This document shows, piece after piece, positions 8,817 through 18,207 of a stretch of 64,000 bases of DNA. The position numbers and the translations under genes were made by a program. The stretch is taken from the NCBI RefSeq assembly GCF_016918765.2, contig NZ_CP092104.1:1674001-1738000 (forward strand), read 5' to 3'. Source of the DNA: Flagellatimonas centrodinii. Lineage in GTDB: Bacteria > Pseudomonadota > Gammaproteobacteria > Nevskiales > Nevskiaceae. How positions within the stretch are numbered: the first letter of the stretch is position 1; the number at the start of each line of letters is the position of its first letter. The notes beneath the pieces were generated by a model, which saw nothing but the letters and a program-made list of their open reading frames with translations, was not told the DNA's origin and did not search any database.

Positions 8817-10193
8817 TCAGGGCAACTGCAGCTCGTAGAGCATCCCCAGCCCCAGGCCGTAGCCGCCGCCCGGCGCGCGGCCACCCCGGTCGGATGTGAA
8901 GTACATGCGCTTGCCATCCGGGGTGAATGAGATGCCGGCAATCTCGGAGGCATCCTGGCCGACGATCTGCAGCAGCGGTTTCAGCGTGCGATCGGGCAGG
9001 ATGATCACCACCTGCATGTCGCCGCCGTCTTCCGCCACCAGGATGTCGCCCTGTGGCGTGATGGTGATGTTATCGACGCCGGACAGGATGTCGTTGGGGG
9101 CCTCGGCCGTGGCGAGGTCATAGATGACTTCGAGGGTCTGGCCGACGGTGTCGTAACACCAAATGCGTTCGTCGCCCTTGGTCGAGAAATAGACGAAGCC
9201 GTTGAAGAACCACACGCCTTCGCCACCATCGAAGGCGGTGGTGCCCTCGATACGGTGCAGGTCCTGCGGCCGGTCGACATTGATCGCATCCACCCACTCC
9301 ACCGGTTGCGGACGATTCAGGGTGGCCTCGATGCCATCGCCGCGGACCGCCAGCACCTGCAGTCGACCGTTCTGCAGGGCCGGACGGTCAGCGCCTTCCG
9401 GCCAGTCGGAGGCGTCCGGCAACCAGCGCCAGAAGCGGCCGTCGGGCAGGTCTTCGGTCAGATAGAACACCCGGCTGGCGGCGTCGATGGCGATCGCTTC
9501 GTGACTGAAGAAGCCGAGCGTCGGTCGGGCCACTGCGGCGTTCACACCGAAGGGGTCGGTCTCCCATACCTGGCCGTTGGGGAACTCCTCGCACGATAGC
9601 CAGGTGCCCCAGGGCGTGATGCAACCGGCGCAGTTGAACGTGGTGTTGTTGAGGATGCCGTAGGAGTCGACGATGGTGCCGTCGGGATCGAACACCAGCA
9701 CCCCGGCACCGCCGAGACCCGGCGTCAATTGCTCGAGCGTGTTGGTAAGGGGCGCCAGCGGCGGATACAGAAAGCCGATCGAGCCGGCACCCGGCACCTC
9801 GGAGTTGGAGACGTAGATCCAGCCGCCGTTGGGCCGCGGCACAACGCCGCCGCCGTCAGGAAAAAGGTGCCAGGGACGATTGCCGACGCCGCCGCCCATC
9901 GGTCCCGAGATCGACATGCCGTTGGGCTGTGGCCGCTCGCCATTGATGGCGACCACGCGGGTCGAGAACCCCTCGGGTGTCCGCACGCCGTTTTCATCGG
10001 GATCACGCAGCGGGCCAAGGTCGGCGAAGCGACCGCGTCCCATGACCCCGCCGGTGCCGCCCAGCGGCACCGAGTTGCCGCCGCAGGCGGCCAACCACGA
10101 TGCGGAGCCGACGGCGCCGGCAGAAAAGAACATTGCGCGCAAAAAGTCGCGGCGGTCGAGTGAGGCGCGGGTGGGGAGCAGCAGGCGATTCAT
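8817..10193 (-). CDS. PhoX-like (DUF839) protein, Tat-exported lipoprotein
   Basis: A 458-residue protein. The N-terminus has a twin-arginine signal (LDRRDFLRAMFF) ending in lipobox LAAC, so it is folded in the cytoplasm, exported by Tat and probably lipidated. The rest is a beta-propeller-like DUF839 sequence with repeated Asp/Gly motifs (VFDPDGTIVDSYG, TWLSCEEFPNG, VFYLTEDLPDGRFWRW, EDGGDMQVVI). This resembles the PhoX alkaline phosphatase group, in which such acidic residues bind calcium and iron. Phosphatase activity is likely but unproven, since DUF839 also includes proteins of unknown function. It lies 81 bp downstream of the YgjP-like gene and converges with the alpha/beta hydrolase. 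Confidence 0.8.
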   Translation of the reverse strand: MNRLLLPTRASLDRRDFLRAMFFSAGAVGSASWLAACGGNSVPLGGTGGVMGRGRFADLGPLRDPDENGVRTPEGFSTRVVAINGERPQPNGMSISGPMGGGVGNRPWHLFPDGGGVVPRPNGGWIYVSNSEVPGAGSIGFLYPPLAPLTNTLEQLTPGLGGAGVLVFDPDGTIVDSYGILNNTTFNCAGCITPWGTWLSCEEFPNGQVWETDPFGVNAAVARPTLGFFSHEAIAIDAASRVFYLTEDLPDGRFWRWLPDASDWPEGADRPALQNGRLQVLAVRGDGIEATLNRPQPVEWVDAINVDRPQDLHRIEGTTAFDGGEGVWFFNGFVYFSTKGDERIWCYDTVGQTLEVIYDLATAEAPNDILSGVDNITITPQGDILVAEDGGDMQVVIILPDRTLKPLLQIVGQDASEIAGISFTPDGKRMYFTSDRGGRAPGGGYGLGLGMLYELQLP

Positions 10194-10274
10194 GGCCGAT
10201 TCCTGGCAGGGTGACGGAATGATGACCCACTGACCGCGGTCGGCGACAGCCCTGTCATCAAAATTTGATCTTGA

Positions 10275-11039
10275 TCAGCCGGTCGACAACAGTTGGTGCA
10301 GGCGAGCGCCGTGGTCTCGTAGCCAGGCGTAGGGTTGCGAATAATCGGGCATCTGCCGGGTCACCAGCGCCCAGAAGGCGTCCGAGTGATCGGCGTGGAT
10401 CCGGTGACAGAGTTCGTGAATAACCACATAGCGCAGCACCTCGGGGGGCGCCATCACCAGGCGCCACGACAGGTTGATGCCCCCGGCGCTGGTGCAGCTG
10501 CCCCACAGGGATCGCTGATCGCCCAATCGCAAATGCTGGTAGCGCACTCCCAACCGCGCCGCCTCGGCGTCAAGCAGCGCCACCGCATCGCGCTGTGCCT
10601 CGCGCTTGAAGGTCCGGATCATCAGGTTGCGCATGGACACCGGCTGCGCCAGCAGCGCCGAGGGGGCGAAGACCGTGACCTGCTCGGCTTCGATACGAAC
10701 CTGTGCCGGGCGGACCCAGGCCGGTTCCAGGTGCACGATACGGTCGACGCCCCGCAAGGGCAGGCGGTCGCGACCATCCCAGCGCATCGGGCTGGCATCG
10801 ATCGGCGTGCGTGCCTCGGCCCGTTTCATTTCCGCGCACTTCTCGGCGACCCAGGCGCGGCGACTCTGCAGAAAGGCCTCGGCCTCTCGGCGTGAGGCGT
10901 GGCGCGGGATCACCAGCCGCACCTGCGTGGACGATTGCACCTCGATCCGGATGCGCCGCGCGCGCGCGCTCACCACTTCCTCGACGGTATAGCGCTCGTC
11001 AAAGAGGTCGAACTGCAGGGCAGGGTCGGCAGCGGTCAC
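10275..11039 (-). CDS. YgjP-like (DUF45) metallopeptidase
   Basis: A 254-residue protein with no signal peptide. The zinc motif HELCH at 208-212 is followed by His218 in the context HSDAFW, the DUF45/WLM-type arrangement, and LWGSCTSAGGINLSW upstream is typical of the family. These are predicted cytoplasmic zinc-dependent proteases, sometimes called M48-like or linked to SprT-type peptidases. The start at 11039 gives the expected N-terminus with RYTVEEVVSARARRIRIEV. It lies 115 bp downstream of parB on the same strand; that gap contains a perfect DnaA box. Its biological substrate is unknown. Confidence 0.85.
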   Translation of the reverse strand: MTAADPALQFDLFDERYTVEEVVSARARRIRIEVQSSTQVRLVIPRHASRREAEAFLQSRRAWVAEKCAEMKRAEARTPIDASPMRWDGRDRLPLRGVDRIVHLEPAWVRPAQVRIEAEQVTVFAPSALLAQPVSMRNLMIRTFKREAQRDAVALLDAEAARLGVRYQHLRLGDQRSLWGSCTSAGGINLSWRLVMAPPEVLRYVVIHELCHRIHADHSDAFWALVTRQMPDYSQPYAWLRDHGARLHQLLSTG

Positions 11040-11110
11040 GATGGTTACAGAATCGTCATGTATGGAGAAAAGCGCGACAGTGTCGACAATCCGACACCCG
11101 CGGCGGGAGG

Positions 11111-11119
11111 TTATCCACA
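11111..11119 (+). promoter_or_regulatory. Perfect DnaA box
   Basis: TTATCCACA matches the high-affinity DnaA consensus exactly. It lies in the 115-bp gap between parB and the YgjP-like gene. A degenerate second copy (TTATCCCCG on the minus strand, about 11133-11141) lies nearby. No AT-rich unwinding element or cluster of boxes accompanies it, so it is more likely a titration or regulatory site, or chance, than an origin. Confidence 0.4.
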
Positions 11120-11154
11120 GCTTTTTACCGGATGTCGGGGATAAGTTGTCACCC

Positions 11155-11967
11155 TCAGTCGAGCTGCACGCCGATTTTTTCCAGTACGCCGTCGAGGGCC
11201 TCCAGCGAATGGAAGCGGATGCGGATCTCGCCGCGACCGTCGTTGCTCATGGCCACTTCGGCGACGGTACCGAGATGATCGGCGAGGGAGCGTTCCATCC
11301 GCAGCCAGTCGGCTGACTTCGGTGACGATGACGGTGCCACCGGTGTGCCGCGGCGATGCCGCGCGATTTCGCGCTCCAGTTGCCGTACCGACCAGCGCTG
11401 GGCGCGGCAGTTGGCGAGCCAGCCGGCCTGGTCGGCTGCCGAGACCCCGGCCAGTGCCTTGGCATGGCCGGTGGACAGCTCGCCGCGGTCGACCGCCTGC
11501 TGCACCGATGGGGTTAGCGCCAGCAGCCGCAGAAAATTGCTCACGTACTCGCGGGACTTACCGATGCGATGGCCGACGTCCTCGTGTGTCAGCTGATGCA
11601 GATCGGCCAATCGGCGAAGGCCGTGCGCGGTTTCCATCGGCGACAGCGATTCGCGTTGCAGGTTTTCCACCAGACCGAGTACGAAAGCCTCGTCATCGCT
11701 GAGATCGTTGCGCACCACCGCCGGGATATCGTGCAGACCGGCCGCCTGCGCTGCGCGCCAGCGGCGCTCACCAGCCAGCAGTTCGTAGCCGTCCGCCAAC
11801 TGGCGCACCACCACCGGTTGCACCACGCCAGATTCCCGCACGCTCTCTGTGAGCTCGCTCAGCGCCGCGGGGTCGAAGTGACGACGCGCCTGCTGGGCGC
11901 CAGGACGGATCAGGTCGACCGGCACCGTGCGCTGGGCCGCGGGGGTGGGCAGGGTTCGGGGGGGCAT
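11155..11967 (-). CDS. parB: ParB-family chromosome partitioning protein (no adjacent parA)
   Basis: A 270-residue ParB. The N-terminal domain contains [17 protein letters not shown] and the CTP-binding box [27 protein letters not shown] follows, then the parS-recognising helix-turn-helix ([20 protein letters not shown]). The C-terminal dimerisation region ends in a conserved beta strand ([19 protein letters not shown]). The ATG at 11967 gives the correct family N-terminus. It loads on parS and helps segregate the chromosome with ParA, but no parA lies next to it: folE is divergent 48 bp away and YgjP is downstream. No consensus parS was found in the window. The length is slightly below typical chromosomal ParB. 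Confidence 0.92.
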   Translation of the reverse strand: MPPRTLPTPAAQRTVPVDLIRPGAQQARRHFDPAALSELTESVRESGVVQPVVVRQLADGYELLAGERRWRAAQAAGLHDIPAVVRNDLSDDEAFVLGLVENLQRESLSPMETAHGLRRLADLHQLTHEDVGHRIGKSREYVSNFLRLLALTPSVQQAVDRGELSTGHAKALAGVSAADQAGWLANCRAQRWSVRQLEREIARHRRGTPVAPSSSPKSADWLRMERSLADHLGTVAEVAMSNDGRGEIRIRFHSLEALDGVLEKIGVQLD

Positions 11968-12015
11968 GGACGCAACTATGGGACAATATCGGTCGAAACG
12001 GCGGACGAGCACCAG

Positions 12016-12576
12016 ATGGAAGACCAGTTTAGAGCCATCCTGTCGGCGGTTGGCGAAGACCCCGATCGCGAAGGCCTGCAACGGACCCCGCATCGGGCTG
12101 CCAAGGCGATGGCATTTCTGACCCGCGGCTATCAGCAGGACATTGGCGAGATCGTCAACGGTGCCATCTTCGAATCGGCCAACGAAGAGATGGTGATCGT
12201 CCGTGACATCGAGCTCTACTCGCTGTGTGAGCATCACCTGCTGCCCTTTTACGGCCGGGCTCATGTTGCCTATCTGCCGGATGGCAAGGTGATCGGACTC
12301 TCGAAGATTCCGCGGATCGTCGACTGCTTCGCTCGCCGCTTGCAGATTCAGGAAAACCTCACCAAGCAGATCGGCGACTGCATCCAGCAGGTCACCAGTG
12401 CCCGCGGCGTGGCAGTGGTCATCGAAGCGCGACATATGTGCGCGATGATGCGCGGGGTGGAGAAGCAGAATGCAAGCATGATCACCTCGATGATGCTCGG
12501 TGCGTTCCGCGAGGACCCGCGTACGCGACAGGAATTCTTGCAGCTGATTCATGCGCCACGGGGCCAGCTCGCCTAG
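12016..12576 (+). CDS. folE: GTP cyclohydrolase I
   Basis: A 186-residue enzyme making 7,8-dihydroneopterin triphosphate from GTP, the first step of folate synthesis. [20 protein letters not shown] carries the zinc-binding Cys and His, [19 protein letters not shown] is the subunit and substrate region, and [12 protein letters not shown] supplies the second zinc Cys. The N-terminal domain ([20 protein letters not shown]) is complete. The ATG at 12016 leaves a 48-bp divergent gap to parB, which must hold both promoters. Downstream, 66 bp separate it from the desaturase gene. Confidence 0.97.
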   Translation: MEDQFRAILSAVGEDPDREGLQRTPHRAAKAMAFLTRGYQQDIGEIVNGAIFESANEEMVIVRDIELYSLCEHHLLPFYGRAHVAYLPDGKVIGLSKIPRIVDCFARRLQIQENLTKQIGDCIQQVTSARGVAVVIEARHMCAMMRGVEKQNASMITSMMLGAFREDPRTRQEFLQLIHAPRGQLA

Positions 12577-12642
12577 CATCCGTCGAGGCGTCTGAACCGT
12601 AAGTAATCCCCGGACCGAACAGAACACCCCAGAAGGAGCACG

Positions 12643-13626
12643 ATGACCGGACTCGCCCCCCCCGCCCGTTTCGGCACGCCCGACCAGATCGAAGTTCTGG
12701 TGGCGATGGAGCCGTTCGTGAGGAATCAGATGAAACGCCATGTCGATCGGCGCAAGCTGTGGTTCCCCAACGACCTGATGCCCGCCGATGCCACCCTGTC
12801 GTCTGCCGCCGACGCCGAGCTGGCGCGGCTGCGGGATGCTGCCCGCGGCATCCCCGACGCCGCTCGCGTGGCCCTGGCGCTGAATCTGCTGACCGAGGAA
12901 GGTCTGCCGCATTTCCACCGCCTGATTGCCAGCCACATGGGCAACGAATCGGTCTGGCGGGAATGGAACAACCTCTGGACCGCCGAAGAGGACCGTCACG
13001 GCTGTGCCCTGCGGGATTACGTGCGTGACGCCCGCTTGTTCAACATGGGCGAGCTCGAGCGACAGCAGTACGCCTATATCGAGGCCGGCTTCGATCCCGA
13101 TTGGCAGCGCGATCCCTATCGTCTTCTGGCCTATACCTCGTTGCAGGAAAAAGCCACCCAGGTCAGCCACGCCAACACCGGTCGGCTCTGCGCTGACGTC
13201 GAGCCCACCGCGCAGCGCGTGATGGCCCATTTGGCGGGGGATGAAGGGCGGCACTACGAGTTCTATCGCGCCTGTTTCGGCGAAGTGCTGGCCCGTGACC
13301 CCAATCGCGCCCTGCAGGCACTGCAGAGCGTGACGCTCGGCTTTGCCATGCCCGGGCATGCCATTGACGGTTTCGATGCCATGAGTGACCTGGTGCGGCG
13401 TGCCGGCATCTTTGGCACCCGCCAGTACCAGCGCATCGTTGAAGAGTTGTGGGCGCACTGGAACCTTGCCGGCATGGTCGGCCTGTCCGCCGTGGGCCGC
13501 GCCTGTCTCGACAAGCTCATGGCGGTGCCGGCCCGGCTCGCCAAACTTGCCGATTACAGTGACCGCAAGGAAAAGCCGCGCACCTTCGCCTTCGCCTTTC
13601 TCGATGGTCGAACCGTTACCCTCTAA
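12643..13626 (+). CDS. Acyl-[acyl-carrier-protein] desaturase (soluble diiron)
   Basis: A 327-residue member of the plant-type stearoyl-ACP desaturase family. Ligands of the diiron site appear in order: Glu in LLTEEGLPHF (about 85), EEDRHG at 115-120, and DEGRHYEFY at 200-208. It introduces a cis double bond into an ACP-bound or CoA-bound saturated acyl chain using ferredoxin and oxygen. Bacteria with this family often make unsaturated fatty acids aerobically beside or instead of the FabA route. A GAAGGAG ribosome site precedes the ATG. An SDR gene follows after 23 bp, and the two may act in one lipid pathway (inference). Confidence 0.92.
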   Translation: MTGLAPPARFGTPDQIEVLVAMEPFVRNQMKRHVDRRKLWFPNDLMPADATLSSAADAELARLRDAARGIPDAARVALALNLLTEEGLPHFHRLIASHMGNESVWREWNNLWTAEEDRHGCALRDYVRDARLFNMGELERQQYAYIEAGFDPDWQRDPYRLLAYTSLQEKATQVSHANTGRLCADVEPTAQRVMAHLAGDEGRHYEFYRACFGEVLARDPNRALQALQSVTLGFAMPGHAIDGFDAMSDLVRRAGIFGTRQYQRIVEELWAHWNLAGMVGLSAVGRACLDKLMAVPARLAKLADYSDRKEKPRTFAFAFLDGRTVTL

Positions 13627-13649
13627 CGCCCCCCTTGCGCGAGCGCCCA

Positions 13650-14504
13650 ATGTCCCGACTGTCCCAGCAACGCGTTGCCATCACCGGGGCCGGTAGCGGC
13701 CTCGGTCGCGCCATTGCCCTGGCGTTTGCCGGTCGCGGCTGGCGGGTGGCCGTTACCGACCGCGATCTTGCCGGCGCCAGCGACACGCTGAAGCAGGTCG
13801 AATCTGCTGGTGGCAGTGGCTTCGTCCAGGCAGTGGATGTAACACGCGAAGAGGACTTTGCCGCGCTCGCCGACAGCCTCACGTCGCGCTGGGGCGGTGT
13901 CGATGTGCTGATCAACAATGCCGGCGTTGCCACCGCGGGGACCACCGTCGATGCCAGCCTTGAGCAATGGCGCTGGATCATCGACATCAACCTGCTCGGC
14001 TGCGTCCGTGGGGTTCGCGCGCTGGCGCCGTTGATGACCGCCCAGCGTGACGGCCACATCGTCAACATCGCCTCCTTTGCTGGCGTCGCCAATCCGCCGG
14101 CGATGGCCAGCTACAACGCCACCAAGGCTGCGGTCATTTCGCTATCGGAAACCCTGCGTTTCGAGATGTCTGCCTTCGAAGTCGGTGTCAGCGTCGCCTG
14201 TCCGTCTTTCTTCAAGACGCGCCTGATGGAGACTTCGCAGGCCCAGGCCCGCGAGGCTTCCCCCGCCGAAGCCAGCGATGCGCCGGCACCGCAAATGGGC
14301 AAGATCGTCACCCGCCTGATGGACAAGGCATCGGTCACCGCGGAGGACGTTGCGGACGATATCCTCGGCGCTGTGCTGGACAATCGCTTCCTCGTGATCA
14401 CCCATCCTGACGCGCGGCGTCAGTACCACCTCAAACGGCTGGCCCCGGAGTGGTTCTTCCGTGCCGCGCGGCGATCCACCGCAGCTTTTCTGACCCGACG
14501 CTGA
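13650..14504 (+). CDS. Short-chain dehydrogenase/reductase
   Basis: A 284-residue classical SDR with ITGAGSGLGRA near residue 12, NNAG about residue 91, the catalytic Ser in NIASFAG and Tyr-Lys in YNATK. A C-terminal tail of about 60 residues contains a membrane-facing amphipathic stretch (LAPEWFFRAARRSTAAFLTRR). The ATG at 13650 was preferred over a TTG 15 bases upstream. It sits between the acyl-ACP desaturase and an unknown gene, 7 bp from the latter, so a short operon is likely. Its substrate is unknown; a lipid-derived alcohol or ketone would fit the context. Confidence 0.88.
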   Translation: MSRLSQQRVAITGAGSGLGRAIALAFAGRGWRVAVTDRDLAGASDTLKQVESAGGSGFVQAVDVTREEDFAALADSLTSRWGGVDVLINNAGVATAGTTVDASLEQWRWIIDINLLGCVRGVRALAPLMTAQRDGHIVNIASFAGVANPPAMASYNATKAAVISLSETLRFEMSAFEVGVSVACPSFFKTRLMETSQAQAREASPAEASDAPAPQMGKIVTRLMDKASVTAEDVADDILGAVLDNRFLVITHPDARRQYHLKRLAPEWFFRAARRSTAAFLTRR

Positions 14505-14511
14505 GCCGGTC

Positions 14512-15162
14512 ATGAGGTTGCGCCGACGTCGTCGTCCACTGCTCAGCCCTGATACTGATGCCGCGCAGGGCCGGCGCGACCTGGTGGCCGAATGGCCCGG
14601 CCCCGGCGACGAGCCGCTGCTGCGGGTCGAATGGCAGCAGGAGCACCGGCCCGAGGCCGATGGTGAGCGGGTGCATCTGCGCCTGCGATTGCAGACGCGC
14701 TTCAGCAGCCTGCAGGCGGTGCTGGATGCCCCCGAGCCGGCATCCGTCCCGCGATCATCTTCCGGAGATCAGGCGCTGGTACCAAGCCGGGGTGGAGCAT
14801 TGGCCCGGTCTTGGGCGCATCGGGCCCTGCGAACCTCGCTTGGACGACGCGTGGTGGCGCCGTTGCTGCGCTATGACCTCAATACCCTGATTGATGTTCA
14901 GGCCTCGACCGCCTCGCTGGCTGCTGGCAGCCGCGCCTTGATGCCGGCGCCGGAGCGACTGGCGGCACTCGGCATCCAGCCCGATCTGTCGCCGCAAGCG
15001 CCACCGCTGCAGACCTGGGCCGCAGAGCGACCGCAAGGTCTGCTGCAGGTCTCGCTGCTGCGTATCGACCGTGATCAACTGTCAGCGCGTGTGCAGCAGG
15101 CGCTGGGGTCGGCGCCGTTCGCCCTGACCGCGGCCATCATCCAGACCCTTGACCGCAAGTAG
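14512..15162 (+). CDS. Hypothetical protein
   Basis: A 216-residue protein of unrecognised family. It is Arg/Leu/Ala-rich, with a strongly basic N-terminus (MRLRRRRRPLL) but no signal peptide or clear membrane helix. A central helical region (HRALRTSLGRRVVAPLLRYD, LIDVQAS) precedes a C-terminal part predicted as mixed helix and strand (GLLQVSLLRIDRDQLSARVQ). It starts 7 bp after the SDR stop and ends 15 bp before the MATE transporter, so it is almost certainly part of this transcript. Codon use resembles its neighbours. No function is assigned. Confidence 0.7.
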   Translation: MRLRRRRRPLLSPDTDAAQGRRDLVAEWPGPGDEPLLRVEWQQEHRPEADGERVHLRLRLQTRFSSLQAVLDAPEPASVPRSSSGDQALVPSRGGALARSWAHRALRTSLGRRVVAPLLRYDLNTLIDVQASTASLAAGSRALMPAPERLAALGIQPDLSPQAPPLQTWAAERPQGLLQVSLLRIDRDQLSARVQQALGSAPFALTAAIIQTLDRK

Positions 15163-15177
15163 CCGGACACGGCCGTC

Positions 15178-16500
15178 GTGACGCCCGAGCGGCGTCGCGA
15201 CATCCTGCGCATCAGTCTGCCGATTCTCGGCGGCATGACCTCGCAGAACCTGCTGAACCTGGTCGACGCCTGGATGGTGGGCGGTCTTGGCGCCAACGCG
15301 CTGGCCGCCACTGGCCTGGCGAACTTCCTCAATTTCATGGCGGTGGCCGGGCTGGCCGGATTCGCCTCCGCGGTGCAGGCGCTGACCGCGCGCCGCGCCG
15401 GCGCCGGGCAGGTCGCGACCTTGGCCGAACCTCTCAACGGCGGTTTGTTGTTGTCATTGCTGATGGGCATCCCGCTTGCGCTGTTGGGCATGATGCTGGC
15501 GCCCTGGCTTTTCGCCGTGCTCAATCCCGATCCGGCGGTGGCCGCGGAAGGTGTGCCGTACCTGCAATGGCGTCTGGCAGCGGTGATGGCGGTGGGGATG
15601 AATTTCGCGTTCCGCGGTTACTGGAGCGCCATCAAGCAGACCCGGGTCTACATGTTCACGCTGGTGGGCATGCATCTGCTCAATGTGGTCTTCAGCTATT
15701 GCCTGATTCACGGCCTGTTCGGGCTGCCTCGCATGGGCACTGCCGGTGCTGGCCTGGGGACCTCGTTGGCACTGTACTGCGGCACTGCCTACTACCTGTT
15801 TCACGCCTGGCGGCATGCACGGCCCCACGGGTTTCTGGCGGCGCGGCCACCCCGCATCGGCTTTGTCAGTCTATTGCGGCTGGGGGTGCCGAGTGCGATT
15901 CAGCAGTTGCTGTTCTCGGGAGGGTTTACCGCCCTGTTCTGGATGATCGGCCTGGTTGGCACCACGGAGCTGGCGGTCGCCAACGTGCTGATCACCATCA
16001 CCCTGACACTGGTGCTGCCCAGCGTCGGCTTCGGCATTGCGGCGGCCACTCTCAGCGGCCAGGCGCTCGGACGCGGCGACCCGGACGATGCCTACCGGGC
16101 TGGCTGGGACACCTTTCGCATCGCGGTCTGGCCGTTCATCCTGGTGGGGCTGCCGATGGTGCTGGTGCCCGCCCGTCTCCTCGGCGTCTTCCTTGATGAT
16201 CCGGCGGCCATCGCGATCGGCGTCTTGCCGCTGCAGCTGATCGGCGCGACCATGGCGTTCGATGGTTTGGGCATCATTTTGATGCAGGCCTTACTCGGCG
16301 TCGGGGCTAGCCGTCTGGTCATGGCGGTCTCGACGGTTTTCCAGTGGGGTCTGTTTCTGCCACTGGTGTGGTTGCTGGGGCCGGTATGCGGCCTCGGCCT
16401 GACGGCGATCTGGATCGCCATGGGCGCCTATCGGCTGTTGCAGGCGGGCGTGTTCATCTGGGTCTGGCAGCGGCGTCGCTGGACCGCCATTCAGCTTTGA
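15178..16500 (+). CDS. MATE family efflux transporter
   Basis: A 440-residue inner-membrane protein with a GTG start at 15178. About 12 hydrophobic helices alternate with short polar loops, and both halves of the fold show MATE signatures: [24 protein letters not shown] at the start, and [29 protein letters not shown] opening the second half. Na+- or H+-driven export of drugs or metabolites is the family role. NorM/DinF-like specificity cannot be separated by eye. It begins 15 bp after the unknown gene and is followed 28 bp later by a lipoprotein gene. Confidence 0.92.
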   Translation: MTPERRRDILRISLPILGGMTSQNLLNLVDAWMVGGLGANALAATGLANFLNFMAVAGLAGFASAVQALTARRAGAGQVATLAEPLNGGLLLSLLMGIPLALLGMMLAPWLFAVLNPDPAVAAEGVPYLQWRLAAVMAVGMNFAFRGYWSAIKQTRVYMFTLVGMHLLNVVFSYCLIHGLFGLPRMGTAGAGLGTSLALYCGTAYYLFHAWRHARPHGFLAARPPRIGFVSLLRLGVPSAIQQLLFSGGFTALFWMIGLVGTTELAVANVLITITLTLVLPSVGFGIAAATLSGQALGRGDPDDAYRAGWDTFRIAVWPFILVGLPMVLVPARLLGVFLDDPAAIAIGVLPLQLIGATMAFDGLGIILMQALLGVGASRLVMAVSTVFQWGLFLPLVWLLGPVCGLGLTAIWIAMGAYRLLQAGVFIWVWQRRRWTAIQL

Positions 16501-16528
16501 GTCACGCAGACGGCGTAAGGTGGTGATC

Positions 16529-17644
16529 ATGAAGGGGACAACTGACATCTGGATTCCGGCCGCGTTGGTGCTGGCACTGAGCGCCTGTGGCGGTGGCGGT
16601 GGTGGCGTGCCCGATGACATGGGCGGACCGGATCCGACCCCGAGTGGGACTCCGGCGCCGACGGTATCGCCGTCTCCAAGCCCAAGCCCAAGCCCAAGCC
16701 CGAGCCCAAGCCCAAGCCCAAGCCCAAGCCCAAGCCCAAGCCCAAGCCCGACGGTGACCCCCACGCCCACCGACACGCCGACGCTGCTGCTGAACAATCG
16801 CAATGTCCTGCCCTCACAGACGGCGAGTGGGCTCCGCAATGACTTCGGCATGCATCGGGTCTACTGGCCGCGGTTGCTGACGCAACCCAACGGTGCGGTG
16901 ATCTTTATGCCAGGCTCCGGCACCACGCCGTCGGACTACATCACCCTGGTCGAGAGTGCTGCCCAGATGGGGCAGGTGGTCATCAGCCTGGCCTATGTCA
17001 ACGACCGCGCGATCAATGACGTATGCACCGACTTCACCACCTCCTGCCATGGTGACCTGCGAGCCGAGATCATCTACGGCGAGGACAGATCCGACCTGGT
17101 CGAGGTCAGTCCGGCCGAATCCGTACAGGGCCGGCTGACCGCACTGCTCGATTACCTGGAAGTCGAGGTTCCGCTGGTGCAGTGGGGCGACCTGCAACTC
17201 GCAGACGGCACGCCCGATTGGGCGCAGATGACCCTCACCGGACACTCCCAGGGCGCCGGACACGCTGCCTATATTGCGCAACAGCAGCCGGTATTCCGCG
17301 TGGTCATGCTGTCGGGCACCGAGCCAGCCTTCTGGACCGCGCCCAACGACATCACCTCCCGCGACGCCTTCTACGGCTTCGCACACTTGCAGGATCCAGG
17401 CTATGCCGGCATTTCGCTGTCCTGGCGATTTCTTGGCATCCCCGGCGAGCCGGCGGAAGTCGACAACGTGTTGCCGCAGGTTCCGGACAGTCAGCGGCTC
17501 TACACGGCGCGTGACGAATGCAACGGTTTCAGCACGCCGCAGGCGTATCACGGGTGCACCGCAGTCGATGTCTTTCTGCCATCGGACGCGCTGAACCGGC
17601 CGGTGTTCCTGCCCTTGTGGCGGGTCTGGTACGCGCCACGCTGA
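16529..17644 (+). CDS. Alpha/beta hydrolase-like lipoprotein with Pro-Ser repeat linker
   Basis: A 371-residue protein. A lipoprotein signal with lipobox LSAC (Cys20) is followed by a Gly-rich patch, then a Pro-Ser dipeptide linker at about residues 43-74 that holds the catalytic domain away from the membrane. The globular part carries [13 protein letters not shown] with nucleophile Ser240, typical of secreted alpha/beta hydrolases and similar to BPSS1187-type proteins. Several Cys pairs ([26 protein letters not shown]) suggest disulfides. An ester substrate outside the inner membrane is likely. The ATG at 16529 was chosen over an upstream GTG because it opens the signal peptide. Confidence 0.8.
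   Translation: MKGTTDIWIPAALVLALSACGGGGGGVPDDMGGPDPTPSGTPAPTVSPSPSPSPSPSPSPSPSPSPSPSPSPSPTVTPTPTDTPTLLLNNRNVLPSQTASGLRNDFGMHRVYWPRLLTQPNGAVIFMPGSGTTPSDYITLVESAAQMGQVVISLAYVNDRAINDVCTDFTTSCHGDLRAEIIYGEDRSDLVEVSPAESVQGRLTALLDYLEVEVPLVQWGDLQLADGTPDWAQMTLTGHSQGAGHAAYIAQQQPVFRVVMLSGTEPAFWTAPNDITSRDAFYGFAHLQDPGYAGISLSWRFLGIPGEPAEVDNVLPQVPDSQRLYTARDECNGFSTPQAYHGCTAVDVFLPSDALNRPVFLPLWRVWYAPR
16681..16746 (+). repeat. In-frame hexanucleotide tandem repeat (Pro-Ser linker)
   Basis: Eleven consecutive CCCAAG-type units (the fourth is CCCGAG) encode a Pro-Ser run. A change in copy number would lengthen or shorten the linker by two residues per unit without changing frame. Confidence 0.9.
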
Positions 17645-17694
17645 TCCCGCTTTACTGGCTTTTCCCTATTGATGTGAGACCAAGGAGTACTGTC

Positions 17695-18195
17695 ATGACT
17701 GCGAACAATCGCCGTTGGTTGGCCTGGGTGCCGTTGATGTTCCTGCTCGCCGCGTGCGGCCCAACCGCTGGCCCCGAGGCCGAGGCTGAAGGCGAAGCAG
17801 CAGCCGAGGCCGAAGCACCGAAGCCGGTGGCCGCTGCGCCCAAGCCCACTGCACCGCCGGTTTGCAACGACTGCGGTACCGTCAGCAGCATTGAGCTGGT
17901 CAAGGCCAAGGGCGAAGGCAGTGGCATGGGCGCGTTGGCGGGTGCCGTGATGGGCGGTGTCATTGGCCATCAGTTCGGCGGCGGCAGTGGCAAGGATGCT
18001 GCCACTGCAGCGGGCGCCATTGGCGGTGCTTTCGCCGGCCATGAGGCGGAAAAGCGCGTCAAGGGCAGCCAGTACTACCAGGTGACCGTGCGCATGGACA
18101 CCGGCGGCACGCAGACCGTCAACCTCGCCTCGGCTGACGGCATCAGCGTCGGCACCCCGGTGCGGGTGATCGGCAACGACCTGCGGCTGCGTTAA
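17695..18195 (+). CDS. Glycine-zipper 2TM (SlyB/PCP-like) lipoprotein
   Basis: A 166-residue protein with AAGGAG 8 bases before the ATG. The signal has lipobox LAAC (Cys19). An Ala/Glu/Pro-rich spacer follows, then the Gly-zipper membrane hairpin GALAGAVMGGVIGHQFGGG and AGAIGGAFAGHEAEKR typical of the SlyB/OmpA-like 17-kDa antigen family. The C-terminal strand region (YYQVTVRMDTGG, GTPVRVIGNDLRL) matches this group. These proteins sit in the outer membrane and help envelope stability. A CxxC (VCNDCG) precedes the zipper, which is less common. It converges with the MFS gene. Confidence 0.9.
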   Translation: MTANNRRWLAWVPLMFLLAACGPTAGPEAEAEGEAAAEAEAPKPVAAAPKPTAPPVCNDCGTVSSIELVKAKGEGSGMGALAGAVMGGVIGHQFGGGSGKDAATAAGAIGGAFAGHEAEKRVKGSQYYQVTVRMDTGGTQTVNLASADGISVGTPVRVIGNDLRLR

Positions 18196-18207
18196 GCCGC
18201 GGGCCTT

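Noticed and set aside
10211-10228. Pho-type half-sites GGGTCAT and CCGTCAC, 4 bp apart, upstream of the PhoX-like gene
   Set aside because: Only two imperfect half-sites, 18 bp from the start codon, with no room for a -10; unlike the two strong boxes.
11133-11141. Second DnaA box near parB
   Set aside because: TTATCCCCG differs from the consensus in the essential end bases.
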